Assembly: GCA_036245805.1 (NCBI GenBank)
Contig: BTRK01000006.1
Coordinates: 30,322,901-30,386,900 of the forward strand
Direction: 5' to 3'
DNA length: 64,000 bases
Origin: Pristionchus mayeri
Taxonomy: Eukaryota; Nematoda; Chromadorea; Rhabditida; Neodiplogasteridae
Both the position numbers and the translations under genes were made by a program. The notes beneath the pieces are model-generated. The model had not been told where the DNA came from and searched no databases. It saw only the letters and a list, made by a program, of their open reading frames with translations. Positions 12,473-22,902 of this stretch are shown here, piece by piece; positions within the stretch are counted from its first letter, which is position 1, and the number at the start of each line of letters is the position of its first letter.

Positions 12473-13330
12473 TTAAACGAAACAGGTTAACCCCCGAGCT
12501 CTAATTCGTCTGTGTTTCGTCTCCATGGATGAAAGCGTGATACTATCACCCCCTTCGTTGGAGTTCTGGTTCTCGGGAGGAAATCCTTCAGATTCATCTT
12601 CGTTGGAGTTCTGGCTCTCGGGGGGAAATCCTTCAGATTCATCTTCGATGGAGTTCTGGCTCTCAGGAGGAAATACTTCAGATTAATCTTCGATGGAGTT
12701 CTGGCTCTCAAGGGGAAATTCTTCAGAGTCATATTCAATTGAGTTCTGGCTATCGGGAGGAAGTTCTTCAGAGTCATCTTCGATGGAGTTCTGGCTCTCG
12801 GGAGGAAATTCTTCACTGGATCCGGTCAATTCTTCCTCCATTATCTCTATCGGCTGATCCATGTCAAAGATATCGTCGAGGTTATTCATGACAGACTCAT
12901 GACATATTCAGGTTATTATTCATGGCAGACATGACAGACTGGAGCGAATTTTAAAATTTCGTTTCCCCGGAGAAGACCTCCAATCTCATTAAATAAAAAG
13001 CTCACTTGATTTCATTTCCTGAACAGAATGTAGACACCCTCGATTTCTCTGGTCGTTCTTTTCTTTCGTAGATCGAAGAACGGTTATGCTTGAAATGACA
13101 ATTGGAAGAGTTCAAGATCAGGTCGGCTTCATTGGAAATCTTCGCTTTCTTTGAATCTTCATCTTGAACTCCATCACTGGGTCTCTGAAATTAAAAAATA
13201 AATAAAACATTTTTTTATCCTGTTCTTCCCAACTGCTTATATTTGATTACTTGCAATAACAGACCTTTCCTCCGACCGGGACGCTACTAGAGAATGATGG
13301 CATGAGGAGAATGAGAAGAAACAACCTCAT
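12473..13330 (-). CDS. Secreted acidic-repeat protein gene in the loop of P8 (cargo), probably decayed
   Basis: I do not recognise the product. Exon 1 (13265-13330, 22 codons) encodes a signal peptide, MRLFLLILLMPSFSSS, and ends at AAG|gtctgt. An 80-bp intron ends in tttcag. Exon 2 (13006-13184) continues in phase for 59 codons of charged Ser/Lys/Glu-rich sequence and ends at a gtgagc donor. A third block, 12473-12889, encodes six copies of a 15-residue unit (SEEFPPESQNSIEDD, 45 bp) and then a basic tail. It has one in-frame TAA at 12683-12685, and I could not find a junction that keeps phase with exon 2. The host family usually looks gene-free, so this is cargo. It is either a recent pseudogene or has an exon I missed. 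Confidence 0.55.
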
Positions 13331-14482
13331 TCTGAAATTAGATGACTATGAAAGTAATGCGCACGAAACAAATGCAAAGCAATCGCGATACAAACTGAAA
13401 CTTCTCGAATTAGAACTCGGTTTGTTTAAGCAATAGTTATGTAGCCGGAAAGTTGATTGGTAGACCAATAGATAAATGTGCTGGAATCAATATCGTCGAT
13501 ACAGCGTGAAGTGTGCTGATAAGAAATGAAAAAGCGAGCATTTCCCTTTTACCAGCTCTGTCTCATTTTTTGGTATTCTTATCTTCCCGCGAAAGAGATA
13601 AGGCGCACTCAAGCTGTTAATGTGTCCGTGAAAATTGCAAACGGTGAAAATATGAACAATATCATGCACAAAAGAGAAATATGATTGACTACCAGGATAC
13701 GAAATTAGGGGTTAACCTGTTTCGTTTAACTAGTATCAGCGGAATTCGCAGTACAAAAGTTTTCGAAAATCCACCATAATAGCATAATGCATGCATGTCA
13801 ACACTAAAAAACAACAAAAAATGCAAAAAAAAGCTTGGCAAAAAGTTGGTGCACCCGAGCGGATTCGAACCTGCGTCGACAATTGCGCGCTAGATTATCG
13901 AAGATTAGTGCATGTTCACACTAAAATTTAATTACTGCTTATTTTTTGCTAAATTCTCTGTGAAATTTCACACATAATATCAAAAATCCAGGATGTCCCA
14001 GCAGTGTTAACATGGTGTTTAATTTTTATGAATTTCAAAAAATCTGTTAATTTTCATATTTTCTTAAATTTTTCGATAACAAGTAGGCCTAGGAACTCGA
14101 AAACTTGGTTTCGGGCATAACTTTTTATGCTCTTTCGAATGGTGTATAACATGTAGGGTTAAAATGAGGATGAAATTTTTCGATCTGAAAGACCAAAGAT
14201 CAACTTTTGGGTCCAAATTTTTGGCTGAAGTGTATCCCACCCATAGGCACTCTGACCACAAAGTTTGAGCTTCCGGTAATGACTTTGAACGATTGTGCCA
14301 CTTCTCCTCCGGAATCTGACGTTCTTAGGGAGACAGCGTTTTAAAAAAATCATAGTCGGCTTAGGACCCCCCGTTTCACCACTTTCTGAACACAGATTCG
14401 GAAACTACATACTCATATTAGTCTAGGAAAAATAGTTTTCTGAATCGGTAGGGGTGTGAATACGTCGAAGCAAGCTAAAGTA

Positions 14483-16905
14483 TCGTACATGTCAGCGAAT
14501 TCAGAACGGCCACCGAGAGGCACCGAGAAATTTTCGATTTCTGGCTCTCTGCGAAAAGGAAATTTTGAAAGTTGTAGTTGTGTTCATATTTCTATCATGG
14601 TCGATTTGCCGGAATTGACCCGGACATTCCATTCCTTGTTAGTCGTCGCGAGCGGTCCCTCTCCCTTTTCTCTCTGATTTGGATTGGTTTCCCCCAATAC
14701 CCCTCGCTTCCGCCTTCGACTCATCAAGAAAAGAGAATCCCCATCCAAGTCGGAGTGGTCACCGTGTGATGGGTATGACCTACTGAGATGTTTGGTCCTT
14801 CAGAATCTAGACTCGATTATCTCGTTGAAAGATTGATCATCGAGTCTGGCGGATTCGTGCAGAGAATTCCTCCTTTTCCTTCATCACTCTGGTCTGTCCT
14901 TCTCTCTTTCATCCTCTCAACTCCCCTCTCATCCTCCTTTGATTCATGACTTCTCCCGCGTCGACTATACTGCTTTATCCAACCATCTCCTATCTACTGA
15001 CTGGCTATCCTTATTCCGTGACTGTCCTGATATCGATTCCTTATATCATCAATTCTCCTCCACTATTCGCTCAGCTATCGATATATTTGTCCCTTACCGT
15101 ACCCCTCGTCCTCCCTCTCTCTCTTATCCAAGCCACATTGTCCGCCTAATTAAACATCGTGATCAGTTATTTGCTAAGATTCATATCCCAACTGTGAGAA
15201 CCCTTTTTGACCAATGTAGTAAGAAATTACTTTCCGAGATAGACAATTGGACGCGTTACTCCACCCGTAAAAAATTAGCTCGTTCCAAAGATTTGTATCG
15301 CCACATTTCTTCCCTCACTAAACCTAAGCTATCCATTCCTGAAATAGTCTCACCTGATAATGTACCAGTATTTGACAGTCTCTCTAAGTCTAATTTACTT
15401 GCCTCTGAATTCGCTTCTCATTTCACCATAGATGATGGTCTTCTCCCCCCTCTCTCCTCCTTACCCATCCCTCCCTCACTCTCTCTATTCACTCTCTTCC
15501 CTCATGAAGTTTATAAATCATTACGCAAACTGTCACCCTCTTGTTCCACCGGTTATGATGGTATTCCTCAGATTATATTTTCTAGATGTGCGTATGCTCT
15601 CTCCACCCCCTTAGCGGATATCTATAATCTCAGTCTTATTTCCGGGACTGTCCCATCAGCCTGGAAACACTCCCTTATTACTCCCATTCCTAAACCAGGA
15701 AAAGATAGCAAACTACCCTCCTCATACAGACCCATCTCTATCATTTCCCCTGCTGCCAAGACTATGGAGCGTCTCATCAAAGACCACCTCAATAGTCACC
15801 TTTCTCGCTTCAATATCCTCCCTTCTAACCAACATGGCTTCCGTTCTGGTGCTAGTGTTATCACAAATCTACTTACTTGTTAAAATGATTGGACCACTTC
15901 TCATTCACGTAAGCTCATAACTGACGTAGTATATATTGATTTCACTCGTGCTTTCGATGTTGTTCCTTACCCTAAATTGCTCTACCGATTATCTCATTAC
16001 GGTATTCATGGTAATCTATTATCTTGGCTTGCTTCATTTCTATCCGACCGCACTTTCTCCGTTCGATTGTCCTCCGTGACTAGTGACCCCTTCCAAATTA
16101 TATCCGGTGTACCACAAGGCAGTGTGCTAGGACCCATCCTATTCTCCATCTATCTAGCTGATCTCTCTCGAACCTTATCCAACTTTCATAACGTATCCGT
16201 CCAATGTTATGCTGATGATGTCAAATTATATGTATCATATAATAAGTCAACCAAATCGGCCATCACATCTGAATTTCAATCAGCACTTGACTGTCTCTTT
16301 GAATGGACCCAACTCAACCAATTGTCTCTATCTGCTTCTAAATGCTCTCATCTTCGTATAGGCTCCAAACAATCCTCCCCTCGCTACAATATTAACTCCA
16401 ATCAGTTACCCCTCGAGAATAACGTTCGTGATCTAGGAGTGCAAGTCCGCTCTGACCTCAAAAATTCTTGTTCTATTAAAACCCGTGCCCAGAAAGCGAC
16501 CTCTAAGTTATTCCTTCTCCTCAAAGCCCTCCCTTTCAACTGTCCCACCATCCTTATTCGCAGTTACAAAGCCTATGTCCTCCCCCTCCTTGACTTTGCA
16601 TCTCCCTTTTGGAATCCTCACTATATATCTGACATTGAGACTCTTGAAAAGGTACAACATATTTTTACCCGACAAGTATTTTATCGTTGTTTCCCCTCCC
16701 CTTCATATCCTCTTTCTCTTCCGTCTTATTCTGATCGCATGAAAACTCTTGGCCTGCGCTCGCTTACTGAGAGGAGAGTCATAGGAGATCTCTGTATGAC
16801 TCATATGATTATGACTGGTTCCAATATCATTCCTCGTTCTTCCTTCTATGTTTACAAACCCCAACGAGACCGAACCTCTTCCTTCGGTATCAACATTGAA
16901 CTGAC
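14483..16905 (+). mobile_element. LINE fragment (CR1/jockey-like), plus strand
   Basis: Retrotransposon fragment with the end of an endonuclease domain, a full reverse transcriptase core, and no 3' UTR. It is joined directly to the minus-strand LINE at about 16890-16912, tail to tail. The left edge at 14483 is where the intact P0 arm is interrupted (aagctaaagtat). 14483-14880 probably holds 5' remnants and a broken endonuclease, but I cannot assign it. Confidence 0.7.
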
Positions 16906-16939
16906 AACGAGCAACAGCGATAGAACAAAAGTCTACTGA
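14883..16939 (+). pseudogene. ORF2 reverse transcriptase of plus-strand LINE, stop-interrupted
   Basis: The frame opens with a near-consensus end of the endonuclease domain (HHSGLSF for SDHSxxxF), then the linker. It continues through the RT palm: SYRPISI, DFTRAF, GVPQGSVLGP, and the catalytic YADD. The thumb follows (LGVQV, TLEKVQHIFTRQVFYR). A single TAA at 15881-15883 splits two frames of the same phase, and one C-to-T change from CAA would explain it. The open frame runs past the junction to 16939, so the last residues are foreign. Clade (CR1 versus jockey) is my reading of the motifs. Confidence 0.75.
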
Positions 16940-19491
16940 ACAGATGCTGTACTTTCTCTAGTTTGCGGATTCTACCGGATGATGAGGGAGACCAAACCGG
17001 GGAAGCATATTCTAGTACTGGGAGAATAAACGACTTGAAAGCAGTTATGTAAGGGGCAGTAATAGTACAAGCTATGCTACGAAAGAGGAGATAGACCAAT
17101 GATGAGGCCTTATGACAAACAATTTGAATATGAGAGTCAAAATTCAAAAGAGGATCGATATGGACACCTAGATCGCGGATAGATTGAGAGGCTATAAGGT
17201 TGCAGGAAGATAGTGAGTAAGTGGTGCGGGGATTGTTTTTGCCTAGATGGAGTATGTTGCATTTCTTTTCTGCAACTTCTAACTGCCATGTTATGCAGTA
17301 GTCTATGAAGCTAGTAATACCAGATTGGAGTTGGGAGAGGGAATCAGAAGGGGAGAGGGGGTCGAAAGTAGTGAAGAGTTTGATATCATCAGCAAAGAGC
17401 CGACAAGTGATTTTAGGATAAGGAGAGAAAACCAGTGGGAGATCGAAAGTATAGAGCAAAAAGAGGAGAGGCCCGAGAACAGTGCCCTGTGGCACCCCTG
17501 AGATGACTCGTCTCTCAGAAGAGAGTGAGCTCCCAATACGCACTCTGAAGACTATCGGAGAGATAGCCTGTAATCCAATTTAGCAAACATCCACGAATTC
17601 CTATCAGTTGCAATTTGTAAAGTAACTTGGGATGGGAGACCTTATCAAAAGCCTTAGCAAGATCAATGTATGCTACATCAATACAATAGTCACGATCAAT
17701 GGAGTCACGCCAATTCTGAGTACAGTCCAATAACTGGGTAACGGTAGAACGCTTACTGAGGAAACCATGCTGTTCAGGAGGGATAATTTTATGGATGTTA
17801 CACCAGCGAATAATTTTAGGCTTCAGAATCCGTTCCATAATTTTGGAAGGAATGGGAGTTAGACAAATTGGGCGATAATCAGAGACCGACGAAGGGGAGG
17901 AGGTTTTAGGTATTGGGACTACTATGGATGATTTCCATAGCGAAGGGATATCACCGAGCATAATACTAAAATTGAAGATATGTGCGAGTGGAGTGGACAA
18001 GGATCGAAAACAATGCTTGAAAATAATAGAAGGGATGGAATCAGAGGGGAGAGTGCACGATGAGGATACTTTTCTCAAAATAGAGGAAACGTCTTGAGGA
18101 AGAACGAGCGATAAAGGAATGGATTGGGTAACGACAGGAGGGCGAGATGGAAGAGAACCATTGTCACGGGTGTGAACAGTGGTAAAATAATCAGCAAGTA
18201 TTTCAGCCTTAAGCGAGTTAGTAGTCGCAACGGTACCATCTAGTGCAATGATTGAGGGAGTAGAAAGGCCTTTAGATTTGAAACGAGTGGAAACATAGCG
18301 GTAGAAGGAGCGGCTATGATTACTGGCAAGCAATCGGTTTTCATAGCAACGAACATATTTGCGAATTTCCGAATCTAACTTTTGTGAAACAAGAGCAAAC
18401 TGAGAATGGACCGGGCGGAGGTGGATCTTACTGAAGAGTGCACGTTTGTGAGCAAGGAGAGACTTGATATGAGGAGGGTAATGGTCAGGGGTGAGAGAGA
18501 TCTTCTTAAGAGGAACAAAGAGAGGAAAGAGATCAGTTACAAGGGCGACAAAGCGGTTATATAGATCAGAAATATCAATGAAATCAGAGAGCAATACCTC
18601 CCAGTTCAACCCGTGTAGTGCATTATCGAGGCCAGAAAAATCGGATTTACGGAAATCAAAAGTTTGCACTATAATAGGCTGCTCAACGGGAAATTGGAAA
18701 TCAAAGATAATGGTGGAGTGATCGGATGATTTGAAAGGAGCGGATAGATAGCAATTTGTTACTGCGCCAGGAGGTGAAAGGATGATATCAAGGAAATGAT
18801 TATTGAGGGAGGGTAGAGGAACCATCTGGGTGAGATCTAGATCAATTGAGAGGTCGAACAAGAACGATGCCTGTGATGAAAGCACTCCAGGAGAGGACCA
18901 ATCAATATGCAAATTTAGATCACCCAGCACAACCACTTGATGCTGTACGGAAACGAGAGAGGATATGAGATCGAAAAGTTGGGTGTTTTGAGCAGTGGTT
19001 GTGCAGGGAGGACGATAAATGAGAATGAAACGAGTGGGGACGAGGGTTGTGGGTGAATGCGAATCAATAGCCATAATGTCACTAGAGACGGAGGAAGGGA
19101 TACTAGCTCGAGAACAAGGAATATGATCACGGATGAGGAGACAGACACCGCCCCCACGGCGAGGGCGATCAGAACGGAAGAGACGATATGGGAAAGATAG
19201 GATAATCTCAGAGTCTAATATCTTAGAAGAGAGCCACGTTTCAGTAACGAAGAGCAAGTCGGGCTTATCAATCGAGAGAATAGCGTGAAGATCGGGGAGC
19301 TTATTGCAAAGTGAACGAGAGTTAAAAAGAGAGCATTTTAAAGAATGTTGGTGGAAAAGAGGCGGAGGGATAGGAGTAATGAGAGGGGCGAGGGAGGGGA
19401 GGGAGGGAGCATTGGGAATGGAGAGGAGAGAGACAGCGCGAGGGAGAGAAAGAGAGGGTGGAGGGGTCACAGTGTCAAAGGAGCGAGGCAC
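16890..19491 (-). pseudogene. ORF2 (endonuclease + reverse transcriptase) of minus-strand LINE, frameshifted
   Basis: The first frame (17515-19491) carries an APE-type endonuclease: NSRSLCNKL near residue 56, the catalytic-region motif FVTETWLS, the RRGGGVCLLIRD block, VLGDLNLHID and SSDHSTI. RT motifs follow: SDYRPICL, QHGFLSKRST, and AYIDLAKAFDKVSH. A frameshift at about 17530-17545, just before the GVPQG motif, moves the rest (FADD, LEKVQHLFSRLLFYRC) to a second frame at 16890-17543. The frame ends at the junction with the plus-strand LINE, so the protein is both shifted and truncated. Confidence 0.75.
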
Positions 19492-19498
19492 AAAAAGG

Positions 19499-20368
19499 TC
19501 AGAATAGAGGGGTGGTGTACGACAAATCAGTTTCCCTGAGGGGGGAGGTGGGAGCGGACACGAGAACGAATGTCATCCCTGTGCCAAAGCTCATCGCGAT
19601 AGTACACAAAGGGACAGTTCGAATCACTTGCCCGCATCGCCTTGAGGGAGTCTCTAAGGTACTTTCCTCTCTCTCTCTCTCCTCCTTGGTCTGCGACTTG
19701 CGAATGTATATGCCACTGTACTCCTTGCGGAGAACCGATGCGTTTTTGAGTGCAGTGAGGAGGTGGGATCGAGAGGGAAGAACGACCTTGAGGAGACGGG
19801 GCTTCTCTCCCGCCTTACCCATTCGGAACACCATCTGGGGCGTCGCTTCTACCTCGAGTACAGCCAACAGAAGTCCCACTGACTTGCTGTCGCTGGCCAA
19901 TCTCTCGTCGAGAGACATCGAGGAATCGGCTTCGGGAAAACCCGAAATCACGAGGGAGCGCGCACGCAAATGGGCTTCGACGGGATCGGCAGAAGAGAGA
20001 GGAGCAGAGAGAGAGGGAGAGGGAGATGAGGATGAGGTGGAAGGGAGAGAGGAAGAGGGTTTGGGGAACAGAGAGGGAATGGGGTTGTGAGGATGGCTAG
20101 AGGAAGAGGAAGGGGAGATGGCAGAGGGACCGACACCGTTCTGTCCAGCGACATGCTCAAGAGCTTTCGCCATGCTATGGAGCAGTCCGGTGATGGCTTT
20201 CCACTTGGCCGCGTCAACACCAGAGGGAGCATCCTCCATAGCCAAAGCGAGAGCAGACACGCACATATTTTGGAACGTGCCGCTCTGCTTCTTAGCTGCG
20301 AGCGCTCCCTGAGGCGAGGACATGGTAGCGCCTCGTTTGGTCCCCAGAATTACCAAGGGAGAGAACAA
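19499..20368 (-). CDS. LINE ORF1 protein (289 aa)
   Basis: Retrotransposon nucleic-acid-binding protein. The N-terminal third is Ala/Lys-rich, followed by a Ser/Pro-rich stretch. About residues 130-235 look like the RRM-like domain of LINE ORF1 proteins: LVISGFPE, then RMGKAGEKPRLLKVVLPS, then IYIRKSQTKEERE. The last 55 residues are unremarkable. The stop lies only a few bases before the ORF2 start, the usual tight two-ORF spacing. Confidence 0.65.
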   Translation of the reverse strand: MFSPLVILGTKRGATMSSPQGALAAKKQSGTFQNMCVSALALAMEDAPSGVDAAKWKAITGLLHSMAKALEHVAGQNGVGPSAISPSSSSSHPHNPIPSLFPKPSSSLPSTSSSSPSPSLSAPLSSADPVEAHLRARSLVISGFPEADSSMSLDERLASDSKSVGLLLAVLEVEATPQMVFRMGKAGEKPRLLKVVLPSRSHLLTALKNASVLRKEYSGIYIRKSQTKEEREREESTLETPSRRCGQVIRTVPLCTIAMSFGTGMTFVLVSAPTSPLRETDLSYTTPLF

Positions 20369-20454
20369 GGATCGACAATAGGATGAAGAGAAAGGAATAA
20401 AGAAGCGAAAATACGGACTAGAGAGAGAGAGAGGGAGCTAGTCACACTCCCCAA

Positions 20455-20550
20455 CGAGAGAAGGGAAGGGAGTCGAGAAGGGAAGGGAGTGAGAGAAGGG
20501 AAGGGAGTGAGAGAAGGGAAGGGAGTGAGAGAAGGGAAGGGAGTGAGAGA
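20455..20550. repeat. 19-bp minisatellite at the LINE 5' end
   Basis: About five tandem copies of agaagggaagggagtgag sit directly upstream of the LINE 5' region. Tandem 5' UTR units are common in non-LTR elements, so this may be part of the LINE promoter. Confidence 0.6.
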
Positions 20551-20563
20551 CGATATGTGTTAA

Positions 20564-21507
20564 GTTCGCTAGATCGGAAATTTCAATCTCAAAAGTTTGA
20601 GTCGTAATCACTCAGGAACATCTCTTTTTTCATAGTTTTCATATAAAGTGTCAATTTATTGAAAATGCTGTTGAAAAAAACGAAGATATCCAACTTTCAA
20701 AAAAATCATATTTTTCACCTCTGAAATCTCAAATTTACATGTTGCCAACTCATCATTTCGAGATCATTACATGCGCTGGCTATATAGAAGTTATAGTATG
20801 CTTAGCCATGAGTGAAAATTTGTGGCACTGAGCACCTCCACTATTTCGATGCTCGAACTTGTGAACCTCGAATAGCGAAGATCGACAACGTCGGTGAAGT
20901 AAAAAAATACGTTTTTGAAATGGATATTGTAAATTCAGATGATTTATACCTTTGAAAAATGTTTGTATATGAAAATAAATTAAAACTTAACAAAAAAACG
21001 AAACATTTTGAGTTTTTCGAAAATGAAATTTTTTGAATACCGAAATTTCGCAAATTTTGAAAAGAGAAAATTCACGGATTTTATAATTATTTCTTATTAA
21101 TCTTCATACAAAAACATTTTTCAAAGGTAGAAATCATCTGAATTTACAATATCCATTTCAAAAACGTATTTTTTATCTCACCGACGTTGTCGATCTTCGA
21201 TATTCGTGGATCAGAAGTTCGAGCATCGAAATAGTGGAGGTGCTCAGTACCACAAATTTTCACTCAAGGCTAAGCATACTATAACTTCTAGCCAGCACAT
21301 GTAATGATCTCGAAATGATGAGATAGCAACATGAAAAATTTGAGATTTCAGAGGTGAAAAATATGATTTTTTTGAAAGTTGGATATCTTCGGTTTTTTCA
21401 ACAGCATTTTCAATAAATTGACACTTTATATGAAAACTATGAAAAAAGAGATGTTCCTGAGTGATTACGACTCAAACTTTTGGGATTGAAATTTCCGATC
21501 TGGCGAA
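20564..21507. mobile_element. P9, 944-bp near-perfect palindrome with TTAA flanks (family F4)
   Basis: TTAA at 20560-20563 and 21508-21511 flank inverted ends gttcgctagatcggaaattt. The arms meet near 21045 with almost no loop and are almost identical. There is no gene inside. The right TTAA is also the left TTAA of P10. Confidence 0.85.
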
Positions 21508-21763
21508 CTTAAAGAAGGACTGTCAGCAAAGTTGAAATTTTGACGTTGTCATAACCATGACCGACCTTTGTATAACCATAAGAGATTCTAAAAATTTCAA
21601 ATGCGTATCTCTATTTTGAACCGAGTTATCATTAGTTGGCAGAATGCCAAGGAGGGCTTGAAGGGAAGGGACGTGCGGGAATTCAAATATCTAGTGTAAG
21701 AGAGCGTGTAAGAGCTCTCTCCCCCAAAGACCATAGCGCGAGCCACGAGGGTAGACGAGAATC

Positions 21764-21836
21764 GGGGGTATAGCTCAGTGGTTAGAGCACCCGTCACGTG
21801 ATCGGAAGGTCGTGGGTTCGAATCCCGCTGCCTCCA
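21764..21836 (+). tRNA. tRNA-like sequence, degenerate anticodon arm
   Basis: A 73-nt cloverleaf can be drawn. The acceptor stem GGGGGTA/TGCCTCC pairs at all seven positions counting G-U. The D-arm is GCTC/GAGC, and the T-arm GTGGG/CCCGC has loop TTCGAAT. The anticodon stem has only three good pairs, and position 33 is A instead of T. The perfect B box could still drive Pol III. I read it as a tRNA-derived element or pseudogene, not a decoding tRNA. Confidence 0.45.
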
Positions 21837-22149
21837 AATGTCTCCAAATGTCTTTTGAGAGATCCTCTGACATCTTACATGGCGACCACGGTAGGGAGGG
21901 CAACCGTCGTGGTGACGGTGGGAGTGTACTCCGCAAAGCCCTCCCAAAGAATCTACTGTCATGATCGGGACATCTGGATACACTGTGCGTAAGAGAGTTA
22001 GACTCGAGTATGTTTCTCGAGCCGCCGGTAACCGTGCTCTGGTGTCGCCTCGGTGGGACTCGACTGATGAGAGGGGGGCATGTAAGAGAGCGTGTAAGAG
22101 CTCTCTCCCCCAAAGACCATAGCGCGAGCCACGAGGGTGGACGAGTATC

Positions 22150-22217
22150 GGGGGTATAGTGGTTAGAGCACCCGTCACGTGATCGGAAGGTCGTGGGTTC
22201 GAATCCCGCTGCCCCCA
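22150..22217 (+). tRNA. tRNA-like sequence, second tandem copy with 5-nt deletion
   Basis: Same sequence as 21764-21836 but gctca is missing from the D-arm and the 3' end reads gccccca. It cannot fold as a tRNA. It belongs to the duplicated unit of P10. Confidence 0.4.
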
Positions 22218-22270
22218 AATGTCTTTTGAGAGATCCTCTGACATCTTACACTAGAAGATTTTTCAAAAAC

Positions 22271-22336
22271 TGGTGGGATTCGAACCCGCAACCTTCCGAT
22301 TACGCGGCGACTGCTTTACCATTGAGCTACGCGATT
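22271..22336 (-). tRNA. tRNA-like sequence, minus strand
   Basis: Read on the minus strand it has tagctcaatggtaaagc (D-arm, A box) and gcgggttcgaatcccac (T-arm with one mismatch, B box). The anticodon loop contains CGCGTAA. The acceptor stem does not pair, so I call it a pseudogene. Confidence 0.4.
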
Positions 22337-22902
22337 GACCTTTGCCTATCCTCTTAGCTCGCGCTATGATCGTTGGATGATTGTCTAGGTCATGGTTATG
22401 ATAGCGTCAAAAATTTAACTTTGTTGACACTCCTTCTTTAACACATACTTTAGCTTGCTTCGACATATCCACACCCCTACCGATTCAGGAAACTATTTTT
22501 CCTAGACTAATATGAGTATGTAGTTTCCGAATCTGTGTTCAGAAAGTGGTGAAACGGGGGGCCCTAAGCCGAGTATGATTTTTTAAAATGAATCTACGGA
22601 TAGTTTTTCGATATTTTTAGCATGACGGCTACTTCGTACAGATTAGGTCTCAACATGAAAGTTTCTTAGAATAATTTTCCGCGCATTTTGAGCTCTTTGC
22701 CGTATTTGTAGCTCAAAAACGAAATGAAATATGACAGAGCCGGATTGAAGACCGTAAAATGCCTAAAAGCCGACTCCAGCCCAAATTGAAAATGAGTTTC
22801 CTAGTCCCCAACGGACTCTAATATAATTTTCTTGGAAATATTGCTTAAACTTTTGCAGCTAGTTCCTCATCGTCATGGAATATCTCAGAAGACACGTGAT
22901 AT

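Larger units (their letters stand above)
11878..14340. mobile_element. P8, 2.46-kb palindromic element (family F1) with gene in loop
   Basis: TTAA lies immediately outside both ends (11874-11877, 14341-14344). Terminal sequence aacgctgtctccctaaga is inverted at the right. Arms are 11878-12491 and 13709-14340, nearly identical. The intact P0 arm near 22590-22605 has one TTAA at this position, which is the empty site. Each arm carries the family motif cattcgaaagagcat and a tRNA-like block with ggttcgaatcc. The 1.2-kb loop holds a spliced gene (12473-13330). Confidence 0.85.
16890..20552 (-). mobile_element. LINE (CR1/jockey-like), minus strand, 3' end missing
   Basis: Two-ORF non-LTR retrotransposon with its 5' end at the right, next to the TTAA of P9. 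ORF1 is 19499-20368 and ORF2 begins at 19491. The element stops inside the ORF2 thumb at about 16890, so the 3' UTR and tail are absent. It is a different subfamily from the plus-strand fragment it faces: the proteins share motifs but not close sequence. Confidence 0.75.
21512..22437. mobile_element. P10, TTAA-flanked element with tRNA-like tandem units (family F5)
   Basis: TTAA lies at 21508-21511 and 22438-22441. The inverted ends are agaaggactgtcagcaaagt and a near-complement. Arms are short (about 75 bp). The loop holds a direct duplication (21696-21879 and 22081-22251) of a unit ending in a tRNA-like sequence, plus a third tRNA-like sequence on the minus strand. Together P9 and P10 occupy what would be the central gtgTTAAcac of P0. 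Confidence 0.75.
11174..22902. mobile_element. P0, 11.7-kb palindromic element (family F2) with five nested insertions
   Basis: The terminal sequence atatcacgtgtcttctgaga on the left recurs inverted at 22883-22902. The right arm (22442-22902) is intact and reads straight through sequence that is split on the left into 11174-11456, 11823-11877, 14341-14482 and 20553-20563. Between these pieces lie a 366-bp MITE, palindrome P8, a LINE composite and palindromes P9 and P10. Internal sequence (aaaagccgactccagccc, ggaaaattattc) resembles P12 and P14, so the three form one family. The intact arm gives the empty site for each left-arm insertion. Confidence 0.8.

Noticed and set aside
20455..20550. 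CRISPR array
   Set aside because: Contiguous 19-bp tandem units with no unique spacers; this is a eukaryotic minisatellite.
21764..21836. Functional tRNA gene
   Set aside because: Anticodon stem has mismatches at two of five pairs and position 33 is not T.
21597..22244. Minus-strand frames with GFEPTTFRSRDG repeats
   Set aside because: This is the antisense translation of the tRNA-like units, a well-known false protein.
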